Of a stretch of DNA of 64,000 bases, positions 1 to 7,363 are shown piece after piece. A program made the position numbers and the translations under genes. Source of the DNA: BS750m-G57 sp964607575 (GTDB lineage: Bacteria > Planctomycetota > Phycisphaerae > SM23-33); contig CAZSLS010000011.1 of the NCBI GenBank assembly GCA_964607575.1, positions 1-64,000 of the forward strand. The letters are read 5' to 3'. Each line of letters begins with the position of its first letter. Within the stretch, counting starts at the first letter, position 1. The notes beneath the pieces are model-generated. The model searched no databases and was not told the DNA's origin. It saw only the letters and a program-made list of their open reading frames with translations.

Positions 1-320
1 TCATCACGCCCGACGTTGCCCAGTATCACACACACTTCGCCGCGATAGTCCGCGTCGATAGTGCCCGGCGAGTTAGGCAGAACTATACCATGTTTTATCG
101 CCAGTCCGCTACGGGGCCGCATCTGGGCCTCGTAACCGACGGGCACCGCCATGTAGAAACCGGCCGGTATCAACTTCACGTCTCCCGGAGCGACCCTGAC
201 ATCGCCCTCACATGCCGCACAGACATCCATGCCCGCTGCATGCTCGCTCATATACTGAGGAAGGGTGATATCTTCGCACCCGGGCTTCCGGCGTATTTCT
301 GTTTTTATCGGACCGTTCAT
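1..320 (-). CDS. dut: dUTP diphosphatase (dUTPase), 3' end cut off by window edge
   Basis: The enzyme hydrolyses dUTP to dUMP and pyrophosphate, keeping uracil out of DNA and feeding dTMP synthesis. The visible 106 residues hold three of the family's trimer motifs: AGMDVCA near residue 25, RPRSGLA near 65, and NSPGTIDADYRGE near 77. The third carries the Tyr and Asp of the uridine-binding site. The C-terminal glycine-rich motif lies beyond position 1. The ATG is at 320, and the 72 bp upstream separate it from coaB on the same strand, so the two may be co-transcribed. The identification rests on the motifs and is very secure; only the missing C-terminus cannot be checked. Confidence 0.93.
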   Translation of the reverse strand, partial: MNGPIKTEIRRKPGCEDITLPQYMSEHAAGMDVCAACEGDVRVAPGDVKLIPAGFYMAVPVGYEAQMRPRSGLAIKHGIVLPNSPGTIDADYRGEVCVILGNVGRD

Positions 321-392
321 TGTTTTCTCTCCATCGGAAACGCCGGGTTACTGTCGGTTGATTCAGGATTTCCGGCTTGTGACCGGGGCGAA

Positions 393-1058
393 CTAGGCGA
401 CGATGCCCTCGATAAGCCTGACAATCTCGCCCGCCAGGATCTCCTTGGGGCGGTATCCCCAGGGCAATCCAATCGTCTCGCCGATGAGTATGCAGGCCTC
501 CGATTCGGTGCTACCTATTGCGGCGGGCGTGTTTACGACAACACACTCGGCGCCCTTGGCGTGGGCCTCCCCCTTCGCCTTGGCCTCGATCTGCTCGCGA
601 GGACCATCTTCGACCGCAAATGCGACCACGATCTGTCCGCTTCGCTTTCGGGCGGACAGACCAGCGAGAATATCCTCAGTCGGTTCGAGTCGCAGTGTAA
701 TCGCCCCGCCGCCGCGTGGTATCTTGCCCTCAAACGGTTCTACCAAGCGGAAGTCCCCCACCGCAGCCGCCATCACCAGAACGTCACATCCATCGAAGAG
801 CCCGCCGAGTTTCTCTTTCAGATCGCCCACGCTGCTGAACGGTACTATCCGGACCGCTTCGAGCCGCGGCGCGATCGCGGCGGGCACCCCCGCGGCGCCG
901 ATCAGCAGCGTCACATCATGCGCGTCCGCTGCGGCGGCGGCAACTTCGCAGCCCATCAGCCCGCTCGACGCATTGGAGATAAACCGAACCGAATCGAGAT
1001 ACTCGCGTGTAGCCCCGGCGGTCACGATAATCTTCAGACGTTCCATGCCGCATACCAT
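393..1058 (-). CDS. coaB: Phosphopantothenate--cysteine ligase (CoaB), stand-alone
   Basis: CoaB couples 4'-phosphopantothenate to cysteine using a nucleoside triphosphate, the second step from pantothenate in coenzyme A synthesis. The 221-residue protein has the family signature TAGATREYLDSVRFISNASS near residue 13, the central VMAAAVGDF segment, and a GKIPR lysine region typical of the ligase active site. Most bacteria carry a CoaBC fusion of about 400 residues with an N-terminal flavin decarboxylase; here only the ligase half is present, and no decarboxylase lies alongside. The ATG at 1058 has GGAG about 6 bases upstream and is preferred over the in-frame ATG at 1046. dut follows on the same strand. 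Confidence 0.9.
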   Translation of the reverse strand: MVCGMERLKIIVTAGATREYLDSVRFISNASSGLMGCEVAAAAADAHDVTLLIGAAGVPAAIAPRLEAVRIVPFSSVGDLKEKLGGLFDGCDVLVMAAAVGDFRLVEPFEGKIPRGGGAITLRLEPTEDILAGLSARKRSGQIVVAFAVEDGPREQIEAKAKGEAHAKGAECVVVNTPAAIGSTESEACILIGETIGLPWGYRPKEILAGEIVRLIEGIVA

Positions 1059-1096
1059 ACCCTTCTCCGCCTCAGAGTTGCAACCCCCCTACCGGC

Positions 1097-1136
1097 GTGT
1101 GTGACTGGATTTCCTGTCGGAAATCTTTTCACACAC
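1097..1136. repeat. 40-nt near-perfect hairpin upstream of coaB
   Basis: Outer arms GTGTGTGA (1097-1104) and TCACACAC (1129-1136) pair over 8 bp. Inner arms GATTTCC (1108-1114) and GGAAATC (1119-1125) pair over 7 bp around a TGTC loop, with a 3x3 internal loop. It lies about 40 bases upstream of the coaB start and would be in its leader if transcription begins further upstream. No U-run follows on either strand, so an intrinsic terminator is unlikely. Confidence 0.7.
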
Positions 1137-1140
1137 AGAG

Positions 1141-1248
1141 CAGGTGATCAGTAGATCAGGTGACAGGTGAAACGACAACGGCAAGACTTGAATTTCCAGT
1201 CCGATCGCCGAACGCTAACCTGCGGTCTCCTGATCACCTGATCACCTG
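1141..1248. repeat. Long inverted repeat, 20-bp arms, 68-bp spacer
   Basis: The left arm (1141-1160) and right arm (1229-1248) are reverse complements at 18 of 20 positions. Each arm is itself built from repeated GGTGATCA units, and a further partial copy follows the left arm. It is adjacent to the 1097-1136 hairpin. The role is unknown; cruciform DNA, a structured RNA or the remnant of a small non-autonomous element are all possible. Confidence 0.7.
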
Positions 1249-1581
1249 TTCAAAGACGTATTTCGCAACCACTTTCAACAACGCATCGGCGCCAGTGTCA
1301 CACGGAAACACCACACCTCCGTATCGGCCGTAATGCGCGCACGGATCGCGCCGGCCAGCGGCCATGGTTCAGGTGAACATCAAGGACACTGAGGATGGCG
1401 AACGGCAACGGCTTTTTTGACACAGCTTGTCACGACGTAACGCCGCGACCTCGCCGCAGCAGACCTGTCCTGAGTAGCTCAAAGAGCGGAGCAGGAAGCA
1501 GGAAGCACGACGCAAAGCAGCCCAAAGCCAACCGAAGCAGCAAACCGGCTAGAGATCGGCTTGAAGCCTGTTCTGCTCTCC

Positions 1582-2724
1582 TCACAACGTACGGAACCTG
1601 TCCCGAAGCACATCGGGATCTCCCCTATCTCGCGCAGGGCGGCATCCCCGGAATTGAGCTAGGGTTCCAGGACAGGCTCGCCTATGCCCCAAAAGGCTAA
1701 GCGTGAAGCAACAATCACGACGTCCAATCAGCGACGGACACCACCAGTAGACCGGGAGTTCCGTATCAGTATGGGGCAGGACGGCCACGGCGGAACTGGC
1801 GGTTATGTTCAGCCCGATCTGGCGGCACCTGGCGATGTTCATCATCCAGCGGACGTCGACCTTCCCGGGCTTCTCCGCCAGCATCCTCCGCGAGCACGCC
1901 GCGCGGCCATGCACTCGCAACTTGACGGGGTCATCCCTCTTTGTCCTGGGCGAATAGGCATGCTGGAAGTGGAACTCGGCGGTCTTGCCTTCGGGCCACC
2001 AGCCTTTGGCGACCGCATGGGGAATCACGTTGGCGGATTTCAGATCGATATCCGTGCCCAGAGAAACGCCGTTGGAAATCGACGTCGCTCCTTTTTTGAT
2101 GCGTTTGGCCACCCAATGGTTGCCCGTGGTCTCGAGGATCCAGGCCTCGGTCGGGTCGGCGATGATGAACGAATTGTGATATCCTCCGGAAGTCCCTCGC
2201 GTGGGGCTGGCCGATCCGAACTGCCCGTGGGTCTCGACGACCCGCGCGATCGCCTCGAGGGACTCGCGGGCGGTCTTGCCTCTTTCGAGCCCGAGCCTGA
2301 CCAGGTCCATCCCGTTGGGTCCGAACTTCGGGCCTTTTCCCGCCTTGTGGGCGGACATTTCGGCAGCGAGGACCTTTGTCCAGATAGCCTCGTTGCCAAT
2401 CGCCACGCTGTACTCGTTTATCCCTTCCTCGTATCCCCACGACCAGTACGGGCTCGAGCCGAGCGTCGCGTAAGTTTCGCGGGCCTGCGGTATCTTCGTT
2501 CGCACGAGATCGATTTGCGCCCCGGCGGGCCATTGTTTCGCGGCGTTGTAGACGAGCGGTTGGCAGCCGAATGTGGGCCTGTCGCTGTTCTTGGCATGGA
2601 TGGTATATCCGCACGTCGTCTGGTCGCGCATGGCGACCCACGTATCGCACGCCCTTGATCCGGCGTGAGCGATCAATAGAATAGCCGCGACTGCCGCCAG
2701 AGATAATCGTCGAGAGGTCATCAT
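1582..2724 (-). pseudogene. C69-family peptidase (secernin/dipeptidase-like), C-terminally truncated
   Basis: The first 340 or so residues match the C69 family of N-terminal-nucleophile hydrolases, which cleave dipeptides or other amide bonds. A signal peptide (residues 1-25) ends just before Cys26, the expected catalytic nucleophile after processing. The family run CDTWVAMRDQT followed by KNSDRP and the later GTSGGYHNSFIIAD segment are clear. After ELPVYWW (around position 1735) the similarity stops. The rest of the frame reads as arginine/cysteine-rich sequence derived from repeat-like DNA, while full-length relatives continue for many more residues. The ATG at 2724 has AAGGAG upstream. The N-terminal catalytic part may still fold, so a functional shortened enzyme is not excluded. 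Confidence 0.72.
1601..1618. repeat. Small inverted repeat inside the aberrant 3' end of the C69 gene
   Basis: TCCCGA (1601-1606) and TCGGGA (1613-1618) form a 6-bp stem with a 6-base loop. It lies in the sequence that replaces the normal C-terminus of the peptidase, which supports a non-coding origin for that tail. Confidence 0.5.
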
Positions 2725-2759
2725 AGGATCTCCTTGTTCGTTGCGAATACCTGCATGAC

Positions 2760-2788
2760 ATTCTTGGAGTTATCGCCCCTTTAGTCAA
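2760..2788 (-). promoter_or_regulatory. Putative sigma70 promoter for the C69 peptidase gene
   Basis: The -35 box TTGACT (2783-2788) and -10 box AAGAAT (2760-2765) are 17 bp apart, about 35 bases upstream of the start. It is divergent from the promoter of the DUF1080 gene. Confidence 0.5.
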
Positions 2789-2799
2789 GGAAAACAGAC

Positions 2800-2827
2800 T
2801 TGCCCGGAGCCCGCGGAACGATACAAT
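2800..2827 (+). promoter_or_regulatory. Putative sigma70 promoter for the tandem DUF1080 gene
   Basis: The boxes are TTGCCC (2800-2805), 16 bp, then TACAAT (2822-2827). Transcription would start near 2834, leaving a leader of about 19 bases that contains the AAGGAG ribosome site before the ATG at 2853. Confidence 0.5.
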
Positions 2828-2852
2828 CGCCTTACAACTTAAGGAGCATGAA

Positions 2853-4079
2853 ATGGTGCATTCGATCGGTAAGAGCGTTTTGTTTGCTTGTGTTGCGGTG
2901 TTTGCGTCAGCAGCGTGGGCGGCGGATAAACCCAAGCTCATCGCGCCCGACGTGAAATTCACGCCGCTGTTTGACGGTAAGACGCTGGACGGTTGGAAGC
3001 AGCTTGGCGGTAAAGCCAACTACGAAGCCAAAGGCGGCGCGATCGTCGGCTCGTCCGTCCCGAACACGTCCAACAGTTTTCTCTGCACGAAGAAGATGTA
3101 CGGCGACTTTGTCCTCGAATACGAATTCAAAGTGGACCCGTCGCTCAATTCCGGCGTGCAGATCCGGTCCAACAGCCTCAAATCGTACAAGTCGGGGCGG
3201 GTCCACGGATACCAGGTGGAGATCGACCCGTCGAAACGGGCCTGGACGGCGGGTATCTACGAAGAGAGCCGCCGCGGCTGGTTGAACAATCTCAAAAACA
3301 ACGATCCCGCCCGCAAGGCGTTCAAGCAGAACGAGTGGAACAAGGTCCGCGTCGAGGCCGTTGGCGATTCGCTCAAGACGTGGCTGAACGGCGTGGCGGC
3401 CGCCGATCTGGTCGATTCGATGACGCTGAGGGGATTCGTCGGCCTGCAGGTCCACGGTGTGGGCAAGCGAACGGATTCGGTTTCGGTCAGTTGGCGGAAT
3501 CTGAAGATCAAGGACCTTGGGCATCGCAAATGGCTTCCGCTGTTTGACGGTAAGACGCTGGCTGGCTGGTCGGCGACGGCGGGCGGTAAGTGGGAAGTCA
3601 AAGATGGAGCTATCGTGGGCACCTGCCCCAAGACCGAAAAGAAGCACGGTATCCTGGTCAGCGACAAGAAGTACAAAGACTTCACGATCCGCCTGAAATT
3701 CAAAGCGGTCAAGGGCAACAGCGGTCTCTACTTCCGCGTCGCCAAGGTCAAGAGCAACGTCAATGTCAACGGTTTCCAGGCCGAGATTGCCGCCAATGAC
3801 ATGGCCGTCGGCGGTCTGTACGAAACCGGCGGGCGAGGTTGGGTGACGAAGCCCGACGCCAGGCAGATCAAGAAGCTGGTCAAGCAAGGCCAGTGGAACC
3901 AGATGACCGTTTCGGCCCGCGGTAAGCGGATAGTCGTTCACGTTAACAATCGCAAGACGGCGGAGCTGAAGAACGATCGCGGTCGGACTGAAGGCCACCT
4001 GGGCCTGCAATTACACGGCGGACAGGAGATGCACGTCGAGTACAAGGACATCGAGATACTCTCCGAGCCGACACGTTAA
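2853..4079 (+). CDS. Secreted protein with two tandem DUF1080 (3-keto-disaccharide hydrolase-like) domains
   Basis: The 408-residue protein begins with a Sec-type signal peptide ending near AWAAD (residue 24). It contains two copies of the DUF1080 concanavalin-like fold, at about residues 35-225 and 228-404. Each starts with the hallmark LFDGKTL-GW motif (FTPLFDGKTLDGWKQ and WLPLFDGKTLAGWSA) and carries the NSG(V/L) strand. Some members of the family hydrolyse 3-keto-glycosides; others are only known as domains of exported Planctomycetota and Bacteroidota proteins. The usual protein has one domain, so this is an internal duplication. AAGGAG lies 8 bases before the ATG. The substrate is not predictable from sequence. 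Confidence 0.85.
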   Translation: MVHSIGKSVLFACVAVFASAAWAADKPKLIAPDVKFTPLFDGKTLDGWKQLGGKANYEAKGGAIVGSSVPNTSNSFLCTKKMYGDFVLEYEFKVDPSLNSGVQIRSNSLKSYKSGRVHGYQVEIDPSKRAWTAGIYEESRRGWLNNLKNNDPARKAFKQNEWNKVRVEAVGDSLKTWLNGVAAADLVDSMTLRGFVGLQVHGVGKRTDSVSVSWRNLKIKDLGHRKWLPLFDGKTLAGWSATAGGKWEVKDGAIVGTCPKTEKKHGILVSDKKYKDFTIRLKFKAVKGNSGLYFRVAKVKSNVNVNGFQAEIAANDMAVGGLYETGGRGWVTKPDARQIKKLVKQGQWNQMTVSARGKRIVVHVNNRKTAELKNDRGRTEGHLGLQLHGGQEMHVEYKDIEILSEPTR

Positions 4080-4117
4080 GCAAGTTAAATCCGCGGGTTT
4101 GAAAGGTCGCCTCGGGT

Positions 4118-5410
4118 CTACATCTTTTTACGCCGATAGTACAGAACCATGACCTTGTTCCGCCGTGGGTAGAGGCTGGCGAGATCTTCGCCTTTCACCA
4201 GCGTCCATGGGGCCGATGAGTCGGCCCCGCATCTGTGGAATAAGATGTCATCGGCAATATACGTCGCCGAATGCACGCTCCTGCCCCTGGAATCCACGAC
4301 CAGTGCAAGATCGCCCAATTGGAAATTCGCGTGGACCCGATAGTAGTTCTCTTTCAGTTCGGGAATCATCACGTTCGGTGCGGCGTACTTGTCGTCGGGC
4401 ACATCGTTGAAGAAATTCAATGATGTCCAGTGGCAGTCGCGTTGGACTTTGACGTCGATGATCGATCGGGCAGGATACGTATACAACCTTCTCCTGGCCA
4501 GCGGCGGAAGGAGATGGGTAATGTTAATGCCCTGGTCCCCTCCACGCCGCATGAGTGATTCGAGGATTGGTCGGACCTCCTGGGCGCGGCCTCCGCGACC
4601 CCAGTAGTTGACCAGCGTTTCAATATCCGACTTTTCGGAAACTTTCACATGGACGAGAAAAGTGGCATCCCGCCTCAGCGTTTTCAGGAGCGCCACGTAT
4701 TGCTCGCGTGAAGGAATGGAATCCGCAATACTCCGCATGTCGGCAAAATACAGAAAGTTTCCACGTTTGTATATGAACGGTTCGACAAGCTTTCTGGTCT
4801 CGGGCGAAACCGCCGATCCGGCGAACCACTGGTCAGGTGAGTCCCCGCAAAACAGAAACTGATTGCGAAGATCGAGGTTCTGCCCGAACTCGGACAGTGC
4901 AAGATACAGTTTTGCTCTGACCTCGGCGTTGAGGCCTCGCACGAATTCCTTCGACGGATAGATACTCATTCCGGGCAGGGAGGTGTTGGCTTTGGCCATC
5001 GATTGCAGTTCGGCAATGAGGGGCGTGGCGAGACCGATTCTCTTGAACAGGGCGGTGAGTCCAACTGATCCGACGTTGGGAACGTGCCAAACCACCTTCC
5101 CGGAGAAATCCAGATCGCTTTCTGCAACGTACTCCAGCGGTGGCGCTATAACAATCGGTGTAAGCTCGAGTTCGCCCCATGGACCCGCGGTGGCGGTCAT
5201 AGGCCTGGTGTCCGTAGAAGTGTTCGCACTCCCGTTGGCGGTAGCAGGATTGCGGTGCTGGAACAACACTATGGCGATGAGCACCCATGAAGCGGCAACG
5301 AAGACCGCAAGCACGTACACCCATTTCCGTGCCGAATGAGCAGTCTCGAGGACCTCGGCATGCGATACCGAAGAATCTTCGGACCCTGGATTGATTTCTC
5401 GTGTAGTCAT
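4118..5410 (-). CDS. Hypothetical single-pass membrane protein
   Basis: I do not recognise a family in this 430-residue protein. One membrane segment (about residues 31-50, WVYVLAVFVAASWVLIAIVL) follows a short hydrophilic N-terminus, and the remaining 380 residues would lie outside the cytoplasm. That part is mixed alpha/beta in character with no obvious catalytic motif. It ends with a basic YYRRKKM tail. The ATG at 5410 is chosen because AGGAAAG lies about 8 bases upstream. The frame is open further upstream to a GTG at 5545, but that stretch is arginine-rich and does not look coded. A good promoter at 5633-5661 would give an unusually long leader of about 220 bases. Confidence 0.65.
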   Translation of the reverse strand: MTTREINPGSEDSSVSHAEVLETAHSARKWVYVLAVFVAASWVLIAIVLFQHRNPATANGSANTSTDTRPMTATAGPWGELELTPIVIAPPLEYVAESDLDFSGKVVWHVPNVGSVGLTALFKRIGLATPLIAELQSMAKANTSLPGMSIYPSKEFVRGLNAEVRAKLYLALSEFGQNLDLRNQFLFCGDSPDQWFAGSAVSPETRKLVEPFIYKRGNFLYFADMRSIADSIPSREQYVALLKTLRRDATFLVHVKVSEKSDIETLVNYWGRGGRAQEVRPILESLMRRGGDQGINITHLLPPLARRRLYTYPARSIIDVKVQRDCHWTSLNFFNDVPDDKYAAPNVMIPELKENYYRVHANFQLGDLALVVDSRGRSVHSATYIADDILFHRCGADSSAPWTLVKGEDLASLYPRRNKVMVLYYRRKKM

Positions 5411-5632
5411 ACTCTTTCCTACCCCGATCGCCGGGTGAGTCCCACAAGTTCTTCTCCGCCGACAGTACCGCGGAGCATTACGTCTCTCTTTGCGGGCCAA
5501 TACGACGGAAAACATTAAGGAGGGATTTACTTCTCCGTTTTTCACGTCCGGCAGAGGCTACCGAACATCTCGTCGAACCCCATAGAGGTCCCCAGATCTC
5601 CCAAGCATGGTTGCTCGACACTTCAATTAATT

Positions 5633-5661
5633 AGTATACTCTGAATACTTCGGATCGTCAA
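5633..5661 (-). promoter_or_regulatory. Strong putative sigma70 promoter
   Basis: TTGACG (5656-5661), a 17-bp spacer and TATACT (5633-5638) on the minus strand, in AT-rich surroundings. It would transcribe the membrane-protein gene starting at 5410. It is one of the best promoter matches in the window. Confidence 0.7.
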
Positions 5662-5669
5662 GTAGTAAA

Positions 5670-5686
5670 ACTGTTGACGTAACAGT
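5670..5686. promoter_or_regulatory. Palindrome ACTGTT-N5-AACAGT next to the -35 box
   Basis: Perfect 6-bp arms (5670-5675 and 5681-5686) lie 8 bp upstream of the -35 box. The position suits an activator or repressor site. On the minus strand the second arm is followed by TTTT, so a weak terminator for the upstream prepilin gene is the alternative. Confidence 0.4.
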
Positions 5687-5746
5687 ATTATTGCATGCGA
5701 AATATTTTTTTTTCGTTCGCTCCCCTCTGGCGGCGCGTTACCGACC

Positions 5747-6634
5747 CTACCACATAACCCCTGCGCCCGGTTTCTTGTTCCCCTTTCCAGCACTGGGCGC
5801 GACTACTTCGCCGCAGGGGGCGGCGATATATGTACCGCTCTTACCGCCGTCGATGAAACCGTAAGTGCGCGGAGGCATTATCAGCCCCTCCACGCTGGGA
5901 ACTGCAATCATGGAACCATAATTGACCCATTTCACCGATCCCGAACCGTAAAGGACGTTGGCGCCCTTGGGATGGTTGCTCAGCGACTTTCCGCGCGTGA
6001 AATCTGATCCCAGTCCATTGCCATTCCTGGACCATATCCAGTCCATCGCCATCGCGACCTCTCCGGCGGGATGAACTTTGCTCCCCGCCTTCGACTGCAC
6101 AGTACCGCCTATAGACATCGTAAGGGGATGCAGCCCGTCGCCTCCGCCCAAATCGAGACCAAAACCGCTAAGCCTGTAATTCGTGCCCAGTTTCTTATCG
6201 AAGTGGTCCCAATTGCTCAGGGCGGCTGGACACTGGAAGACGTTATCTTCTTTCAGCATGTTCGCATACGTAGCCGTCTTGCGACACGACTGCCCCATGT
6301 ACTCCTCGGCGAAGCGCCCTCCACTGGTGAGGATTTTGCCTATGGCGCCGTATTCCATGCCCTCGTGGACGACCGGTATGCGGTTATGGTTTTGGCTACC
6401 GTACAGCGCCGCCGACCCGTGAAGTTTCTGGAGCCTGTTGCGGCACTTGGTTCGTCGGGCACGCTCGGCGGCAACGTTCATGAATGGGGCGAGAATCGAT
6501 GCCAGGAGCGAGATGATTACTATTACAACCAGAAGTTCCGCTAGGGTAAATCCCCGCAACGGGCCTGGTCGGAGTTTCGGGGCGCTGGTATGGATCACGT
6601 TGGGAGTCCTCTGTGGTGTATCGGAGCTAGTCAT
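5747..6634 (-). CDS. Prepilin-type N-terminal cleavage/methylation domain protein
   Basis: The 295-residue protein carries a type IV prepilin signal, GPLRG then FTLAELLVVIVIISLLASIL, with Gly-1 and Glu+5, so it should be cleaved and methylated by a prepilin peptidase. The C-terminal part resembles the large planctomycete family of such proteins (DUF1559 type); NHPKGANVLYGSGSVKWV is a variant of their H-x9-DG motif. Whether these form true pili or pseudopili is not known. The ATG at 6634 overlaps the stop of the upstream zinc-ribbon gene by 8 bases (ATGACTAG) with GGGAG 9 bases upstream, so translation is probably coupled. Confidence 0.83.
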   Translation of the reverse strand: MTSSDTPQRTPNVIHTSAPKLRPGPLRGFTLAELLVVIVIISLLASILAPFMNVAAERARRTKCRNRLQKLHGSAALYGSQNHNRIPVVHEGMEYGAIGKILTSGGRFAEEYMGQSCRKTATYANMLKEDNVFQCPAALSNWDHFDKKLGTNYRLSGFGLDLGGGDGLHPLTMSIGGTVQSKAGSKVHPAGEVAMAMDWIWSRNGNGLGSDFTRGKSLSNHPKGANVLYGSGSVKWVNYGSMIAVPSVEGLIMPPRTYGFIDGGKSGTYIAAPCGEVVAPSAGKGNKKPGAGVMW

Positions 6635-7106
6635 GAGCGACAACTCCCTTCAGGTCATGTTTGCATCCGGGGCAAATCAGATCGAATCCGTGCTTGTCGA
6701 CTACCTCGCCGCTGTCGATAGCCTTTCGGATCGCCTTGGCTGATTCACTGGCGAATCGCTTACCGCATTTGGGGCAGAGCGTCGCGCTGACGCAACTTAC
6801 CGCCTCACCGCACTTGGCGCAATCGGGATATACCGCCAACGGTGATGGTTTGTCCTTGATCTTCCGGGCCTGGGCGTCTCTGGAGACCACCGATCCGGCG
6901 TTACATTTTGTGCATACCACGTGCAGTTCGTCGCTCATTAAGGAAGGGACATCGTCCGCCCCGAAATAACTGCTGATCGCAATCCACAGCAACAGCAGCA
7001 CCAAGGCGCCGAGAACAACGCAAAAGCCGATTCGGATCCTGGGGTCTCGCGGGTTAAGGAACTTTCTGATCCCGGTGTACCCGTCGTCATAACCGTAACC
7101 TGCCAT
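6627..7106 (-). CDS. Small membrane protein with paired CxxC zinc-ribbon motifs
   Basis: The 159-residue protein has one membrane segment (about residues 28-47, IGFCVVLGALVLLLLWIAI). A cytosolic or periplasmic tail follows with four CxxC pairs: CTKC, CAKC, CPKC and CPGC. These are spaced as two zinc ribbons. No specific family is recognised. It is translationally coupled to the prepilin-like protein downstream, so a role in handling or controlling that protein is possible but only inferred. The start at 7106 has AAAGG about 8 bases upstream; a longer frame reaches 7187 but passes through the promoter region. The promoter at 7178-7206 fits the shorter start. Confidence 0.7.
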   Translation of the reverse strand: MAGYGYDDGYTGIRKFLNPRDPRIRIGFCVVLGALVLLLLWIAISSYFGADDVPSLMSDELHVVCTKCNAGSVVSRDAQARKIKDKPSPLAVYPDCAKCGEAVSCVSATLCPKCGKRFASESAKAIRKAIDSGEVVDKHGFDLICPGCKHDLKGVVAHD

Positions 7107-7177
7107 CTCAAGCCTTTCGATGGGAGCCGAACACAAGCGTCGAACAACTCGCCAAAGCCACCGCCCACGCTGCACTA

Positions 7178-7206
7178 ACAATACCATATCACCGGCGGCG
7201 GGTCAA
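7178..7206 (-). promoter_or_regulatory. Putative sigma70 promoter of the zinc-ribbon/prepilin operon
   Basis: TTGACC (7201-7206), a 17-bp spacer, then TATTGT (7178-7183) on the minus strand. The expected transcript start near 7171 leaves a leader of about 65 bases before 7106. Confidence 0.6.
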
Positions 7207-7211
7207 ATCGT

Positions 7212-7227
7212 CAATCGACAACGATTG
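7212..7227. promoter_or_regulatory. Palindrome CAATCG-ACAA-CGATTG upstream of promoter
   Basis: Perfect 6-bp arms around a 4-base spacer lie 5 bp upstream of the -35 box, in the divergent region between the zinc-ribbon operon and the HzsA-like operon. A regulator site is plausible but unproven. Confidence 0.4.
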
Positions 7228-7363
7228 GGTTAACTTCCGCCTCCAGGGCGTATCGCATGCGTAACGAACATGAGACCGAACGCAAGTCTTCCGCCGCCCA
7301 GGCGTTTATACTACTATATACCACCGACATCGCCTGAATCTCCCGCGTAAAGGAAGTTAATCG

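Larger units (their letters stand above)
1059..1581. other. Intergenic region rich in inverted repeats; no gene seen
   Basis: This 523-base gap between coaB and the truncated C69 peptidase holds no convincing gene. A 101-residue open frame starting at 1395 on the plus strand has arginine/serine-rich, low-information composition and no recognisable domain. Two strong inverted repeats lie at 1097-1136 and 1141-1248. Around 1485-1510 there are short direct repeats of gcaggaa. The stretch from about 1460 into the end of the neighbouring reading frame resembles dispersed-repeat DNA more than coding sequence, but I cannot test its copy number. Confidence 0.6.
5411..5746. other. AT-rich intergenic region holding a promoter and palindrome
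   Basis: This 336-base gap separates the prepilin gene from the membrane protein gene, both on the minus strand. It holds the promoter at 5633-5661, the palindrome at 5670-5686 and a run of nine T at 5705-5713 (plus strand). No convincing gene or RNA gene is seen. The 3' half (5411-5545) remains open in the frame of the downstream gene but lacks coding character. Confidence 0.6.

Noticed and set aside
1395..1700. Possible 101-residue gene in the intergenic region
   Set aside because: Low-information Arg/Ser/Lys-rich sequence made of repeat-like DNA, no ribosome site, and it overlaps the aberrant end of the C69 gene.
4088..4101. AAATCCGCGGGTTT near-palindrome between convergent genes as a bidirectional terminator
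   Set aside because: Stem and T-runs are too short to be convincing.
5705..5713. T9 run as part of an intrinsic terminator
   Set aside because: No GC-rich stem precedes it on the plus strand, and no plus-strand gene ends there.
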